Source of the DNA: Streptomyces sp. SCSIO 30461
GTDB taxonomy: Bacteria > Actinomycetota > Actinomycetes > Streptomycetales > Streptomycetaceae
NCBI RefSeq assembly: GCF_037023745.1
Contig: NZ_CP146101.1
Location: forward strand, 1-64,000
Reading direction: 5' to 3'
DNA length: 64,000 nt
Positions 43,571 through 52,352 of this stretch are shown here, one piece after another. Every line of letters begins with the position of its first letter. The first letter of the stretch is position 1. Under the pieces are notes generated by a model, which was not told the origin of the DNA, made no database searches, and worked only from the letters and a program-made list of their open reading frames with translations. The position numbers and the translations under genes are program-made.

Positions 43571-45201
43571 CGGCTGTCCCCGCTCCCGGCGTTCTCCGCG
43601 CTCTCCGCGCGCTCGCCACGCTCCCTCTTACGCCCATTCTCGCCGCAGGCCCGGCGGACCGTCCCCAGGGACGGCGCGTAGCGGCCGGTGGGATAGCGGG
43701 TGTGCAGCTCGCCCAGCATGTCGCAGATCCGCTGAAAGCCCACCGCGGAGGCCCACTCCAGGGGGCCGGCGGGGTAGTTCACGCCGAGCCGCATCGCGAT
43801 GTCGATGTCCTCTTCCGAGGCCACACCCCTGGCCACCGCGTCCGCTGCGACGTCCGCCAGCATCGCGACCGTACGAGCCACGATCATGCCCGGCACGTCG
43901 CCGATCACGGAAACCTGCTTGCCGACCGCCTGGAACAGCCCGATCGCTTCCCGAAGGCTTTCGGACGAGACCGTCTCCGCGTCGGCCGACAGCGCGATAC
44001 GGGTCGCCCGCGCGTAGTCGAGCGCCAGATCGAAGTAGATGATCTCCTGCCCGTAGTACTCGGCCGAGGTCTCGCCGTCCGCGAGACACAGCCGCGCGCC
44101 GCCCGGCAGCGTGATGTACCCGGCTCCCGACTTGCGCCGGACGGTGAGCCCGGCCTCCTCGAACAGCCCGACGAGCGAGTTCGCGGGTCCGAGATCACCA
44201 CGGACGGTGATCTTGCGAGGGGCTTCGGCGGGAGGCGCCGTGCGCGGCTCAGGCGGGGTGGCGCCCTCCGCGTACGAGAACCAACCCCGGCCGGTCTTGC
44301 GGCCGAGCCTGCCCGACTCGACCAGACGCCGCTGGGCGAGCGACGGGGTGAACTTCGGGTCCTGGTGGAAGGACTCCCAGACCGAGCGGGTCACGGCCTC
44401 GTTCACGTCCTGGCCGATCAGATCGGTGAGCTCGAACGGGCCCATCCTGAAACCACCCGACTCCCGCAGGACGGCGTCGATCGTCGCCGGGTCCGCGCCG
44501 CGCTCCTCGTGTATCCGCAGCGCCTCCGCGTAGAAGGGGCGTGCCACCCGGTTGACGATGAAGCCGGGGGTGTCGGCGCAGCGGACCGGGGTCTTGCCCC
44601 AGGCCTTCGCCGTCTCGTACGCGCGCACGGCCGCCTGCTCGTCAGTGGCGAAGCCGCTGACGACCTCGACCAGCGGGAGCAGCGGTGCGGGGTTGAAGAA
44701 GTGCAGCCCGACGAAGCGGCCGGGCACGCGCAGGGCGCCCGCGATCGCCGTCACGGACAGGGACGAGGTGTTGGTGGCGAGCAGGCAGCCGTCGGAGACG
44801 GTCTTCTCCAGGGCGGTGAACAGCTCCTGCTTGGCGTCGAGCCGTTCGACCACCGCTTCCACGACGAGCGCCGCGTCGGCGAGGTCGTCGAGGCCGGCGG
44901 CGGAGTGGAGCCGCTCGCGCGCCGCGTCCCGGGCGGCCGGGTCCATGCGGCCCTTGGCGACCAACCGGTCGAGGCGGGCGGCGATCGCGCCCGCAGCCTC
45001 CTCCGCGCGTCCGGGCAGGGCGTCGTAGAGACGGACGCGGTGTCCGGCGACCAGCGCGACCTGGGCGATGCCCTGGCCCATGGTGCCGGTGCCGACGACG
45101 GCCACGGTGCGGTCTCGCCCGACGGCGTCGGCGGCGACAGCGGTGACGGTGGGTTCCGTGAGCGCGGCTTCGCCTGCGGCTTCGGCCTCGATGGCGGTCA
45201 T
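43567..45201 (-). CDS. paaH: 3-hydroxyacyl-CoA dehydrogenase (PaaH-like)
   Basis: 544 residues. Rossmann domain with VAVVGTGTMGQGIAQVALVAG (cut: GTGTMGQGIA, about residue 37), the first 3HCDH C-terminal domain near 215-315 (GFIVNRVARPFYAEALRI) and a second one near 410-500 (PGMIVARTVAMLADVAADAV). This duplicated layout characterises 3-hydroxyadipyl-CoA dehydrogenases of phenylacetate breakdown, which oxidise the hydroxy intermediate after ring opening. A charged low-complexity tail ends the protein. It is divergent from paaN and coupled to the TetR gene. Confidence 0.85.
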   Translation of the reverse strand: MTAIEAEAAGEAALTEPTVTAVAADAVGRDRTVAVVGTGTMGQGIAQVALVAGHRVRLYDALPGRAEEAAGAIAARLDRLVAKGRMDPAARDAARERLHSAAGLDDLADAALVVEAVVERLDAKQELFTALEKTVSDGCLLATNTSSLSVTAIAGALRVPGRFVGLHFFNPAPLLPLVEVVSGFATDEQAAVRAYETAKAWGKTPVRCADTPGFIVNRVARPFYAEALRIHEERGADPATIDAVLRESGGFRMGPFELTDLIGQDVNEAVTRSVWESFHQDPKFTPSLAQRRLVESGRLGRKTGRGWFSYAEGATPPEPRTAPPAEAPRKITVRGDLGPANSLVGLFEEAGLTVRRKSGAGYITLPGGARLCLADGETSAEYYGQEIIYFDLALDYARATRIALSADAETVSSESLREAIGLFQAVGKQVSVIGDVPGMIVARTVAMLADVAADAVARGVASEEDIDIAMRLGVNYPAGPLEWASAVGFQRICDMLGELHTRYPTGRYAPSLGTVRRACGENGRKRERGERAESAENAGSGDSR

Positions 45202-45248
45202 GGCTGTGATCCTCCCCTACGAGTTGTCCACAGGTTCTGCGGGCCCCC

Positions 45249-45276
45249 TTGTCCCGACCGATCGTTCGGTTACTCT
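45249..45276 (+). promoter_or_regulatory. paaN promoter with PaaR-type operator in the -35/-10 spacer
   Basis: Candidate -35 TTGTCC (45249-45254) and -10 TACTCT (45271-45276), 16-bp spacing. Operator ACCGATCGTTCGGT (45257-45270) fills the spacer and is the exact reverse complement of the site upstream of paaA. The divergent paaH operon starts 56 bp away, so one bound dimer could block both. Confidence 0.7.
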
Positions 45277-45325
45277 AACCCTGTCCGTGTTTCCCTGCCC
45301 AGCTCGACGAGGAGTTGGTCTTTCC

Positions 45326-47002
45326 ATGCAGCTGACCGAGACCCAGCTGACCGAGACCCACCGGCCGACGCTCGACCAGGCTCTTGAGGCGATCCGCTCC
45401 CGGGCGTACTGGTCGCCCCACCCGGAGCACCCCAAGGCGTACGGCGAGACCGGTGCAGCCGATGGCCTCGCGGCCTACCAGGCCCTGCTGGGCAAGCGCT
45501 TCGAGCTCGACCAGCCCGGCACCGACGGCTGGACGGGCGGCGAGGTCTCGCCCTACGGCCCCGAGCTGGGCATCGAGTACCCGCATGCCGACATCGACGT
45601 GCTGCTGCCGGCGATGCGCGCGGGCATGGCCGCCTGGCGAGCGGCCGGTCCCGAGACCCGCGCCCTGGTCTGCCTGGAGATCCTGGCCCGGATCAGCGCC
45701 CGCACCCACGAGTTCGCCCACGCGGTGATGCACACCAGCGGCCAGGCGTTCATGATGGCGTTCCAGGCCGGTGGCCCGCATGCCCAGGACCGCGGGCTCG
45801 AGGCGGTGGCATACGCCTACGAGGAGCAGACGCGCACGCCCGCGGCGGCGGACTGGTCCAAGCCGCAGGGCAAGCGTGACCCTCTGGAGCTGAGCAAGTC
45901 GTTCACGGCCGCTCCACGCGGTGTCTCGCTGCTCATCGGCTGCAACACCTTCCCGACGTGGAACGGCTTCCCGGGCCTGTTCGCCTCCCTGGCCACGGGC
46001 AACCCGGTGCTGGTCAAGCCTCACCCCCGAGCGGTGCTCCCGCTGGCACTCACCGTGCGCATCGCCCGCGAGGTGCTCGGCGAGGCGGGCTTCGACCAGA
46101 ACCTCGTCGCGCTGGTCGCCGAGCGTCCGGGCGAGGGCATCGCGAAGACCCTGGCCGTCCGGCCCGAGATCAAGATCATCGACTACACGGGCTCCACCGA
46201 GTTCGGTGACTGGCTGGAGGCGAACGCCCGCCAGGCCCAGGTCTACACCGAGAAGGCCGGTGTCAACACGGTCGTCATCCACTCCACCGACGACTACAAG
46301 GGCATGCTCTCCAACCTGGCCTTCTCGCTGTCGCTGTACAGCGGCCAGATGTGCACCACCCCGCAGAACCTGCTGATCCCGCGGGACGGCATCACGACGG
46401 ACGCGGGCGACAAGACCTACGACGAGGTGGTGGCCGACCTCAGCGCGGCCGTGTCCGGTCTCCTCGGAGACGACGCCCGCGCGAACGCCCTTCTCGGCGC
46501 GCTGGTCAACCCCGATGTGAAGGCTCGCCTCGAAGCGGCGGCCGGTCTGGGCGAGGTGGCCCTGGCCTCGCGTGCGGTCACCAACCCCGAGTTCCCGGAC
46601 GCCGTGGTGCGCACTCCGGTGCTCGTGAAGCTGGATGGCGCCAAGCCCGACGACGAGGCCGCCTATATGTCGGAGTGCTTCGGCCCCGTGGCCTTCGCCG
46701 TGGCGGTCGACTCCGCCGCGGACGCGGTGGACCTGCTGCGCCGCACGGTCCGTGAGAAGGGCGCGATGACGGTCGGGGCGTACACGACCTCAGCCGACAC
46801 CGAGCGTGCGGTCGAGGAGGTCTGCCTGGAGGAGTCCGCGCAGCTCTCGCTCAACCTGACCGGCGGTGTCTATGTGAACCAGACCGCGGCGTTCTCCGAC
46901 TTCCACGGCTCGGGCGGCAACCCCGCGGCGAACGCGGCGCTGTGCGACGGCGCCTTCGTCTCCAACCGCTTCCGGGTGGTGGAAGTGCGCCGCCAGGCCT
47001 GA
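45326..47002 (+). CDS. paaN: Phenylacetic acid degradation protein PaaN
   Basis: 558 residues, aldehyde-dehydrogenase-fold enzyme of phenylacetate catabolism that oxidises the semialdehyde formed on ring opening of the oxepin. Catalytic Cys is in SGQMCTTPQN (about 345); the cofactor region contains LVKPHPRAVLPLA and IDYTGSTEFGDWLE. It lacks the C-terminal MaoC-type hydratase domain present in the fused enzyme PaaZ of E. coli, so hydrolytic ring opening must come from another protein. The N terminus carries a 15-bp tandem duplication (LTETQ-LTETH). ATG at 45326 with GAGGAG 11 nt upstream. A terminator follows at 47014. Confidence 0.9.
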   Translation: MQLTETQLTETHRPTLDQALEAIRSRAYWSPHPEHPKAYGETGAADGLAAYQALLGKRFELDQPGTDGWTGGEVSPYGPELGIEYPHADIDVLLPAMRAGMAAWRAAGPETRALVCLEILARISARTHEFAHAVMHTSGQAFMMAFQAGGPHAQDRGLEAVAYAYEEQTRTPAAADWSKPQGKRDPLELSKSFTAAPRGVSLLIGCNTFPTWNGFPGLFASLATGNPVLVKPHPRAVLPLALTVRIAREVLGEAGFDQNLVALVAERPGEGIAKTLAVRPEIKIIDYTGSTEFGDWLEANARQAQVYTEKAGVNTVVIHSTDDYKGMLSNLAFSLSLYSGQMCTTPQNLLIPRDGITTDAGDKTYDEVVADLSAAVSGLLGDDARANALLGALVNPDVKARLEAAAGLGEVALASRAVTNPEFPDAVVRTPVLVKLDGAKPDDEAAYMSECFGPVAFAVAVDSAADAVDLLRRTVREKGAMTVGAYTTSADTERAVEEVCLEESAQLSLNLTGGVYVNQTAAFSDFHGSGGNPAANAALCDGAFVSNRFRVVEVRRQA

Positions 47003-47013
47003 CGGTTCCGAGG

Positions 47014-47050
47014 CCCCGGTCCGATCCCGCGTCGCGGGACCGGACCGGGG
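47014..47050. terminator. Bidirectional hairpin between paaN and SPOUT methyltransferase
   Basis: CCCCGGTCCG/CGGACCGGGG (10 bp) stacked on CCCGCG/CGCGGG (6 bp) with a small internal loop, abutting the minus-strand stop codon at 47051. Confidence 0.75.
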
Positions 47051-47716
47051 TCAGGTTCCGGAGTTCTCGGTGATCGTCGCGTAGCGCTGGATCCAGGCGT
47101 GCATCGCGATCGCCGCCGCCGCTCCCGCGTTGATCGAGCGAGTCGAGCCGAACTGCGCGATCGAGCAGACCATCGCGGCATGCTTGCGGGCCTCCTCGGT
47201 CAGTCCGGGGCCCTCCTGGCCGAAGAGCAGCACACAGCGCCGGGGCAGCACGGTGCGCTCCAGCGGCACCGCCCCCGGCAGGTTGTCGATCCCGATGATC
47301 GGCAGGCCCTCCGCCGCGGCCCAGGCGGTCAGCGACTCCGTGTCGCCGTGGTGGCGCACATGCTGGTAGCGGTCGGTGACCATGGCACCACGGCGGTTCC
47401 AGCGGCGTCGCCCGACGATATGGATCTCCTTCGCCAGAAAGGCGTTGGCGGTCCGCACCACGGAGCCGATGTTGAAGTCGTGGCCCCAGTTCTCCACGGC
47501 CACATGGAAGTCATGGCGGCGGGTGTCGAGGTCGGCGACGATCGCCTCCCGCATCCAGTACCGGTACCGGTCGACGACGTTGCGGCGATCGCCGTGGGCC
47601 AGTAGCTCCTGGTCGTACGGTCCACCCTCCGGCCAGGGGCCCGGATACGGGCCGACACCGACCTCGGGGCCGTACCCGTCGTCGTACTGAACCGGTTCCT
47701 GGGTCTCACTGCTCAC
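47051..47716 (-). CDS. SPOUT-family RNA methyltransferase (TrmH/SpoU)
   Basis: 221 residues. SpoU motifs are visible: motif 1 ENWGHDFNIGSVVRTANAF (about 73-91), motif 2 LLFGQEGPGL (about 160-169) and motif 3 GSTRSINAGAAAAIAMHAW (about 190-208). These form the deep trefoil knot that binds S-adenosylmethionine and 2'-O-methylates tRNA or rRNA ribose. The Tyr/Gly/Pro-rich first 35 residues are not part of the fold. GTG at 47716 overlaps the HTTM gene stop (GTGA), so it is the third gene of a coupled operon; specificity is unknown. Confidence 0.88.
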   Translation of the reverse strand: MSSETQEPVQYDDGYGPEVGVGPYPGPWPEGGPYDQELLAHGDRRNVVDRYRYWMREAIVADLDTRRHDFHVAVENWGHDFNIGSVVRTANAFLAKEIHIVGRRRWNRRGAMVTDRYQHVRHHGDTESLTAWAAAEGLPIIGIDNLPGAVPLERTVLPRRCVLLFGQEGPGLTEEARKHAAMVCSIAQFGSTRSINAGAAAAIAMHAWIQRYATITENSGT

Positions 47717-48978
47717 CCGACGAGGGTACGTGCGGGCTGCTCATCGGACGCACCGCGCTGCCCTGGCACCCGTCCCCCGCCACGGGGCAGCAGCCGGTCG
47801 CGGCCCAGCGCCGCCCGCCCACCGAGCCAGACAAGGAACGCCGTCGGCAGGAACACCGCGTCAGCCGCGATCATCGCGAGCGAGAAGAACGGCAGCCCGA
47901 GCAGCACGGCGATCCCCGCGTGCTCCAGCATCATCGCCACCAGCAGGACGTTCTTCACCTTGCGGTTGAAGAGGGTGAAGGGGAAGGCCACCTGGACGAC
48001 GACCGTGGCGTAGGTGACCACCATCACCATCAGCCCGCTGCCGGCCAGGATGTCGGAGAGCGCGGGCCAGGGAGTGAAGTAGTCCAGCTTGAGCGGGTAG
48101 TACAGGGCGCTGCCGTCCTGCCAGCGGGAGCCCTGGATCTTGTACCAGCCCGCGGTGGCGTAGATCAGGCAGACCTCGGCCATGATCACGGCGAGAGCGG
48201 TGTTGTGGAGGATGTTGGCGAGTACGTCCAGCAGGCTGCGCACCTCGCTCCGCGGCGCCTTCAGGTTGACGAGCCACCATGCTCCCTGGGCGAGCCAGAG
48301 CGCCCACAGGATCAGGGTCACCCACCACTCGCCGCCGACCCGCTCGAGCCGCGAGCTCACGAGCAGCACGGCACCGAGCAGCAGCCACAGCACCGGGCCT
48401 GCGGCTGCGCCCACCCGCCCGGGCCCGCCCTGGGCCACGGCCTTTCGGGCGCGCCGGGTGTCGAGGGACCACACCTGCCCGCAGCGGGTGAAGACGAGGT
48501 AGATCGCCATGAGGTGGATGACGTTGTCACCGCCGTCGCCCATGAAGATGGAACGGTTCTGGAGTGACAGGACACCGACCATGAAGACCGCCGACATGGC
48601 GCGGGTGTGCCAGCCGAGCATCAGCAGAACACTGGACAGTACGGCGATCGCGTAGACGGCCTCGAACAGGAGCCCGCTGTCGGACCACATCAGCACGGTG
48701 AACGAGTGGTTGTCCCCGATCAGCTGCCGGGCCATGTCCCAGCCCCACGGGCCGTCGGGACCGTACAGCTCATGGCGCTGTGGAAACTCCCAGAGCAGGA
48801 AAACCAGCCAGGTGAAGGCGAAGCCCATCCGGACGACCGCCGTCTGGTACGGACCCAGTGCCGTGGCCGTCACACGCTGGATGGCGGCGGCCAGCCGGTG
48901 CTCGGGCGCCTCGCGCCCCTGCCCCTCGGGGGCGGCATGCCCCTCATGGGCCCCACTGGCTCCATGGGCCTGGCTCAC
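47713..48978 (-). CDS. HTTM domain membrane protein (vitamin K-dependent gamma-carboxylase-like)
   Basis: 421 residues. After an Ala/Gly/His-rich leader (1-35) come multiple membrane helices from about 48, with the HTTM features LGPYQTAVVRMGFAFTWLVF, GDGGDNVIHLMAIYLVFTRC and AGWYKIQGSRWQDGSALYYP. HTTM proteins share the membrane fold of gamma-glutamyl carboxylase but most bacterial members lack a proven activity. GTG at 48978 overlaps the DUF5819 gene stop and its own stop overlaps the methyltransferase start. A membrane complex with the DUF5819 protein is likely from this coupling. Confidence 0.85.
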   Translation of the reverse strand: MSQAHGASGAHEGHAAPEGQGREAPEHRLAAAIQRVTATALGPYQTAVVRMGFAFTWLVFLLWEFPQRHELYGPDGPWGWDMARQLIGDNHSFTVLMWSDSGLLFEAVYAIAVLSSVLLMLGWHTRAMSAVFMVGVLSLQNRSIFMGDGGDNVIHLMAIYLVFTRCGQVWSLDTRRARKAVAQGGPGRVGAAAGPVLWLLLGAVLLVSSRLERVGGEWWVTLILWALWLAQGAWWLVNLKAPRSEVRSLLDVLANILHNTALAVIMAEVCLIYATAGWYKIQGSRWQDGSALYYPLKLDYFTPWPALSDILAGSGLMVMVVTYATVVVQVAFPFTLFNRKVKNVLLVAMMLEHAGIAVLLGLPFFSLAMIAADAVFLPTAFLVWLGGRAALGRDRLLPRGGGRVPGQRGASDEQPARTLVG

Positions 48979-49727
48979 TGGGCTGCCTCCGTGTCGTCCG
49001 CCCACGCCGTGACCGCGCCGCCGTCGTTGCGGGCGTCGAGCGGGAGATCCGCTTCGGTGACCTTCCACCAGGGAAACTGCCGGTAGTACACCCGGGTGTC
49101 GGTCTTCTCGTTGCTCCACGCCGGGACCTTGACCGAACGGGTGGCGGACCGGACCTGGATGCGCTCGACCCGGCCGTCGAGGTCGCGCCGCTCCAGGCGG
49201 AGCATCACGATGCGGCGGACGTACTGCTCGGAGAGCCGACCGCGCAGGCCGTTCGGCCGGTTGTCCTCGGTGTGGGAGTTGACGAGGAAGTCCCAGCCGC
49301 GGCGGAGCTCGTTCTGGTCGGCGTGGCTGGGGAGGAGATTCCCGCGGATCGCCGCCCCGTCCTCAGCGGAGAGGTCGATCCACTCCGTGATCCTGCGATC
49401 ACCCTGACCGTCGGCGACCTCGGCGCGCACCTGGACCGCGATGTTCTGCTGCAGCGGATTGGGGGCGAAGAGCTTCCAGTTCTGCTCGAACTCGGGGTAG
49501 ACCCACGCATCGACCAACTCACCGTGCTGCTTCGTCAGGGTGTTCGTGGGGGCGACATGGAGGAACACCATCCCCAGGTGGACACAGGCGAGGGCGCCGA
49601 CGACGGCGAGGGCGATCACCGCCACCACCTGGGAGGGAACGGAAAGGCCCGCTATGCCACCCGGGGCGCCGCCCTCGCCCGAAGGCGCGCTCTCACGCCT
49701 CGCGCCCTCGCTGCCGTACGAGTCCAT
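48975..49727 (-). CDS. DUF5819 family membrane-anchored protein
   Basis: 250 residues. Short Gly/Ser/Glu-rich cytoplasmic start, one membrane helix VVAVIALAVVGALACVHLGM (about 34-53), then an extracytoplasmic domain of about 190 residues beginning FLHVAPTNTLTKQHG with a conserved FEQNWKLFAPNP and ending in YYRQFPWWKVTEADL. ATG at 49727 has GGGGCGGG upstream. It is the first gene of the DUF5819/HTTM/SPOUT operon. The outside domain may deliver or recognise a substrate for the HTTM protein; function unproven. Confidence 0.83.
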   Translation of the reverse strand: MDSYGSEGARRESAPSGEGGAPGGIAGLSVPSQVVAVIALAVVGALACVHLGMVFLHVAPTNTLTKQHGELVDAWVYPEFEQNWKLFAPNPLQQNIAVQVRAEVADGQGDRRITEWIDLSAEDGAAIRGNLLPSHADQNELRRGWDFLVNSHTEDNRPNGLRGRLSEQYVRRIVMLRLERRDLDGRVERIQVRSATRSVKVPAWSNEKTDTRVYYRQFPWWKVTEADLPLDARNDGGAVTAWADDTEAAQ

Positions 49728-49828
49728 CCCGCCCCGTTTCCCATGAGTCTCTTCGGTCCGCCGGCACACCGCGGTTATCCACAGGGTTGACACCTTACGG
49801 GCCTCGGACTCACCATTGAAGGGATTCA

Positions 49829-49842
49829 ACCGAACGATCGGT
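49829..49842 (+). promoter_or_regulatory. PaaR-type operator upstream of paaA
   Basis: ACCGAACGATCGGT, a near-perfect dyad 15 bp before the paaA ATG and identical in reverse complement to the site at 45257-45270. A candidate -35 TTGAAG lies at 49816-49821. Position fits repression by blocking polymerase. Confidence 0.65.
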
Positions 49843-49856
49843 CGGTAGGGGGTCCG

Positions 49857-50879
49857 ATGACGGCAGTGACCGAGGACATGACCGCTGCGACGACGCACCA
49901 GGCGCAGTTCGACGCTGCCGTGGCCGCCGACGAGCGCATCGAGCCGCGCGACTGGATGCCCGATGAGTACCGCGCCTCGCTGATCCGCCAGATGGCGCAG
50001 CACGCGCACTCGGAGATCATCGGCATGCAGCCCGAGGCGAACTGGATCACCCGTGCGCCCTCGCTGCGGCGCAAGGCGATCCTGATGGCCAAGGTGCAGG
50101 ACGAGGCAGGCCACGGCCTGTACCTGTACAGCGCGACGGAGACCCTCGGGGCAAGCCGCGACGAGTTGCTCGACAAGCTCCACTCCGGCCGCCAGAAGTA
50201 TTCATCGATCTTCAACTACCCCACGCTGACCTGGGCCGATGTCGGCGCCATCGGCTGGCTGGTGGACGGCGCGGCCATCACCAACCAGGTCCCGCTCTGC
50301 CGCTGCTCCTACGGCCCATACGCACGCGCGATGGTGCGCATCTGCAAGGAGGAGTCGTTCCACCAGCGCCAGGGGTACGAGCTGCTGCTGGCCCTCTCCC
50401 AGGGCACTCCCGCCCAGCACGAGATGGCGCAGGACGCGGTGAACCGCTGGTGGTGGCCGTCGCTGATGATGTTCGGCCCCCCGGACGCCGAGTCGGCCCA
50501 CTCGGCGAAGTCCATGGAGTGGAAGATCAAGCGACACTCCAACGACGAGCTCCGGCAGCGCTTCGTGGACATCTGTGTCCCTCAGGCCGAGGCTCTGGGC
50601 CTGACCCTCCCCGACCCGCAGCTCCGGTGGAACGAGGAGCGCGGGCAGCACGACTTCGGCCCCATCGACTGGGACGAGTTCTGGCAGGTCCTGAAGGGCG
50701 ACGGCCCCTGCAACGAGCAGCGGATCTCCCAGCGCCGCCGTGCCCATGAGGAAGGCGCCTGGGTCCGCGAGGCAGCCGCGGCATTCGCCGCGAAGCCGGC
50801 CCGCACCACGGAGGACCCCGGGCCCCGGACCGACGGGAAGCACACCGAAGCGCAGAAGCAGAAGGAGGCGACGGCATGA
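49857..50879 (+). CDS. paaA: Phenylacetyl-CoA 1,2-epoxidase subunit A
   Basis: 340 residues, catalytic diiron subunit of the ring epoxidase acting on phenylacetyl-CoA. Carboxylate-bridged diiron ligands appear as AHSEIIGMQ (Glu), [15 protein letters not shown] (Glu and His) and [14 protein letters not shown] (Glu and His). The 20-residue N-terminal and 30-residue C-terminal tails are variable. Start of the paaABCDE operon, just downstream of the ACCGA-N4-TCGGT operator. Its stop overlaps the paaB ATG (ATGA). Confidence 0.95.
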   Translation: MTAVTEDMTAATTHQAQFDAAVAADERIEPRDWMPDEYRASLIRQMAQHAHSEIIGMQPEANWITRAPSLRRKAILMAKVQDEAGHGLYLYSATETLGASRDELLDKLHSGRQKYSSIFNYPTLTWADVGAIGWLVDGAAITNQVPLCRCSYGPYARAMVRICKEESFHQRQGYELLLALSQGTPAQHEMAQDAVNRWWWPSLMMFGPPDAESAHSAKSMEWKIKRHSNDELRQRFVDICVPQAEALGLTLPDPQLRWNEERGQHDFGPIDWDEFWQVLKGDGPCNEQRISQRRRAHEEGAWVREAAAAFAAKPARTTEDPGPRTDGKHTEAQKQKEATA

Positions 50880-51166
50880 GCAGCTCGACCGACTGGCCGC
50901 TGTGGGAGGTGTTCGTGCGCTCGCGCCGCGGGCTCTCCCACACTCACGCCGGCAGTCTCCACGCCCCGGACGCGGAGATGGCGCTGCGCAATGCCCGCGA
51001 TCTCTACACCAGGCGCAATGAGGGCGTCTCCATCTGGGTCGTGCCCTCCGCGGCGATCACCGCTTCATCGCCGGACGAGAAAGACCCCTTCTTCGAGCCC
51101 GCCGCCGACAAGCCCTACCGGCACCCCACCTTCTACGAGATCCCCGAAGGGGTGAAGCACCTGTGA
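50876..51166 (+). CDS. paaB: Phenylacetyl-CoA epoxidase subunit B
   Basis: 96 residues, normal length. [20 protein letters not shown] near the start, then [18 protein letters not shown] and a [10 protein letters not shown] end are family hallmarks. PaaB is the small structural subunit that bridges PaaAC dimers and is needed for reductase coupling. It is coupled to paaA and paaC by 4-bp overlaps. Confidence 0.95.
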   Translation: MSSSTDWPLWEVFVRSRRGLSHTHAGSLHAPDAEMALRNARDLYTRRNEGVSIWVVPSAAITASSPDEKDPFFEPAADKPYRHPTFYEIPEGVKHL

Positions 51167-51864
51167 AGGCCGCGCTCGCGCTCGGCGACGACGCCCTCGT
51201 GCTCTCCCAGCGACTCGGGGAGTGGGCCGGTCACGCGCCGGTCCTGGAGGAGGAGGTGGCGCTGGCCAACATCGCGCTCGACCTGCTCGGACAAGCCCGG
51301 ACTCTGCTGTCACTGGTCGGCGACGAGGACGAGCTCGCATATCTGCGCGAAGAGCGGGCCTTCCGCAATCTCCAGCTCGTCGAGCAGCCGAACGGCGACT
51401 TCGCGCACACCATCGCCCGCCAGCTCTACTTCTCCACCTTCCAGCGGCTGCTCTTCGCCGAGCTGGCCGCGGGGGAGAGCGAGTTCGCGGGGCTGGCGGC
51501 CAAGGCCGTCAAAGAGGTGGCGTACCACCAGGACCATGCCGAGCAGTGGACCTTGCGCCTGGGAGACGGCACCGAGGAGAGCCATGAGCGGATGCAGCGG
51601 GCATGCGATGCGCTGTGGCGGTTCACCGGGGAGATGTTCCAGCCGATCGAGGGCCTGGAAGCGGACTGGGACGCGCTGCGGGCGCGCTGGCTCGATTCGG
51701 TCACGGCTGTGCTCGGGCGGGCCACGCTGACCGTGCCCGCCACAGCGGACACCGGAGCCTGGTCGGCGGGCGCCGGCCGGCAGGGGCTGCACACCGAGTC
51801 GTTCGGGCGGATGCTGGCGGAGATGCAGCATCTGCACCGCAGCCACCCGGGGGCGTCATGGTGA
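51163..51864 (+). CDS. paaC: Phenylacetyl-CoA epoxidase subunit C
   Basis: 233 residues, structural partner of PaaA with a degenerate diiron-like four-helix bundle. Features: LGEWAGHAPVLEEEVALANI, ALDLLGQARTLLSLVG and KEVAYHQDHAEQWTLRLGDG. GTG at 51163 overlaps the paaB stop (GTGA). The 3' end overlaps paaD. Confidence 0.94.
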   Translation: MKAALALGDDALVLSQRLGEWAGHAPVLEEEVALANIALDLLGQARTLLSLVGDEDELAYLREERAFRNLQLVEQPNGDFAHTIARQLYFSTFQRLLFAELAAGESEFAGLAAKAVKEVAYHQDHAEQWTLRLGDGTEESHERMQRACDALWRFTGEMFQPIEGLEADWDALRARWLDSVTAVLGRATLTVPATADTGAWSAGAGRQGLHTESFGRMLAEMQHLHRSHPGASW

Positions 51865-52352
51865 CCGACACTGTGCTGGAAAGCGAGCTGCGCGGGCTCG
51901 CCGGGTCGGTGCCCGACCCCGAGCTGCCAGTGCTCACCCTGGAGGAGTTGGGTGTGCTCCGGGGGGTGCGGCTTCTCGGGCCGGGAAAGGTCGAGGTCGA
52001 GCTGACCCCCACCTACACGGGCTGCCCCGCCATCGAGGCGATGTCCTCGGACATCGCGCGACTGCTCCATGAACACGGCATTGCGGAGGTGTCGGTGGTC
52101 AAGGTGCTCTCCCCCGCCTGGTCGACGGACGACATCACCGCCGAGGGCAGGCGCAAGCTGGCGGAATTCGGAATAGCGCCGCCACGACACGGTGCGACGG
52201 CGGGGCCGGTGCCGGTCACGCTCACGGTGCGCTGTCCGCGCTGCGGCTCCGCGGACACGGAGCTGCTCAGCCGCTTCTCGTCCACCGCCTGCAAGGCACT
52301 TCGCCGCTGCACGGCATGTCGCGAACCGTTCGACCACTTCAAGGAGTTGTAG
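51858..52352 (+). CDS. paaD: Phenylacetate degradation protein PaaD (MIP18-like, metal-sulfur assembly)
   Basis: 164 residues. DUF59/MIP18 domain (about 8-95) with GSVPDPELPVLTLEELGVL and YTGCPAIEAMSSDIA, then a C-terminal four-Cys zinc-ribbon-like segment: CPRCGSAD and CTACREPF, plus the Cys of TACKALRR. PaaD is thought to help assemble the iron centres of the epoxidase. ATG at 51858 or GTG at 51861 (GTGA overlap with paaC) could start it. Confidence 0.92.
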   Translation: MVTDTVLESELRGLAGSVPDPELPVLTLEELGVLRGVRLLGPGKVEVELTPTYTGCPAIEAMSSDIARLLHEHGIAEVSVVKVLSPAWSTDDITAEGRRKLAEFGIAPPRHGATAGPVPVTLTVRCPRCGSADTELLSRFSSTACKALRRCTACREPFDHFKEL

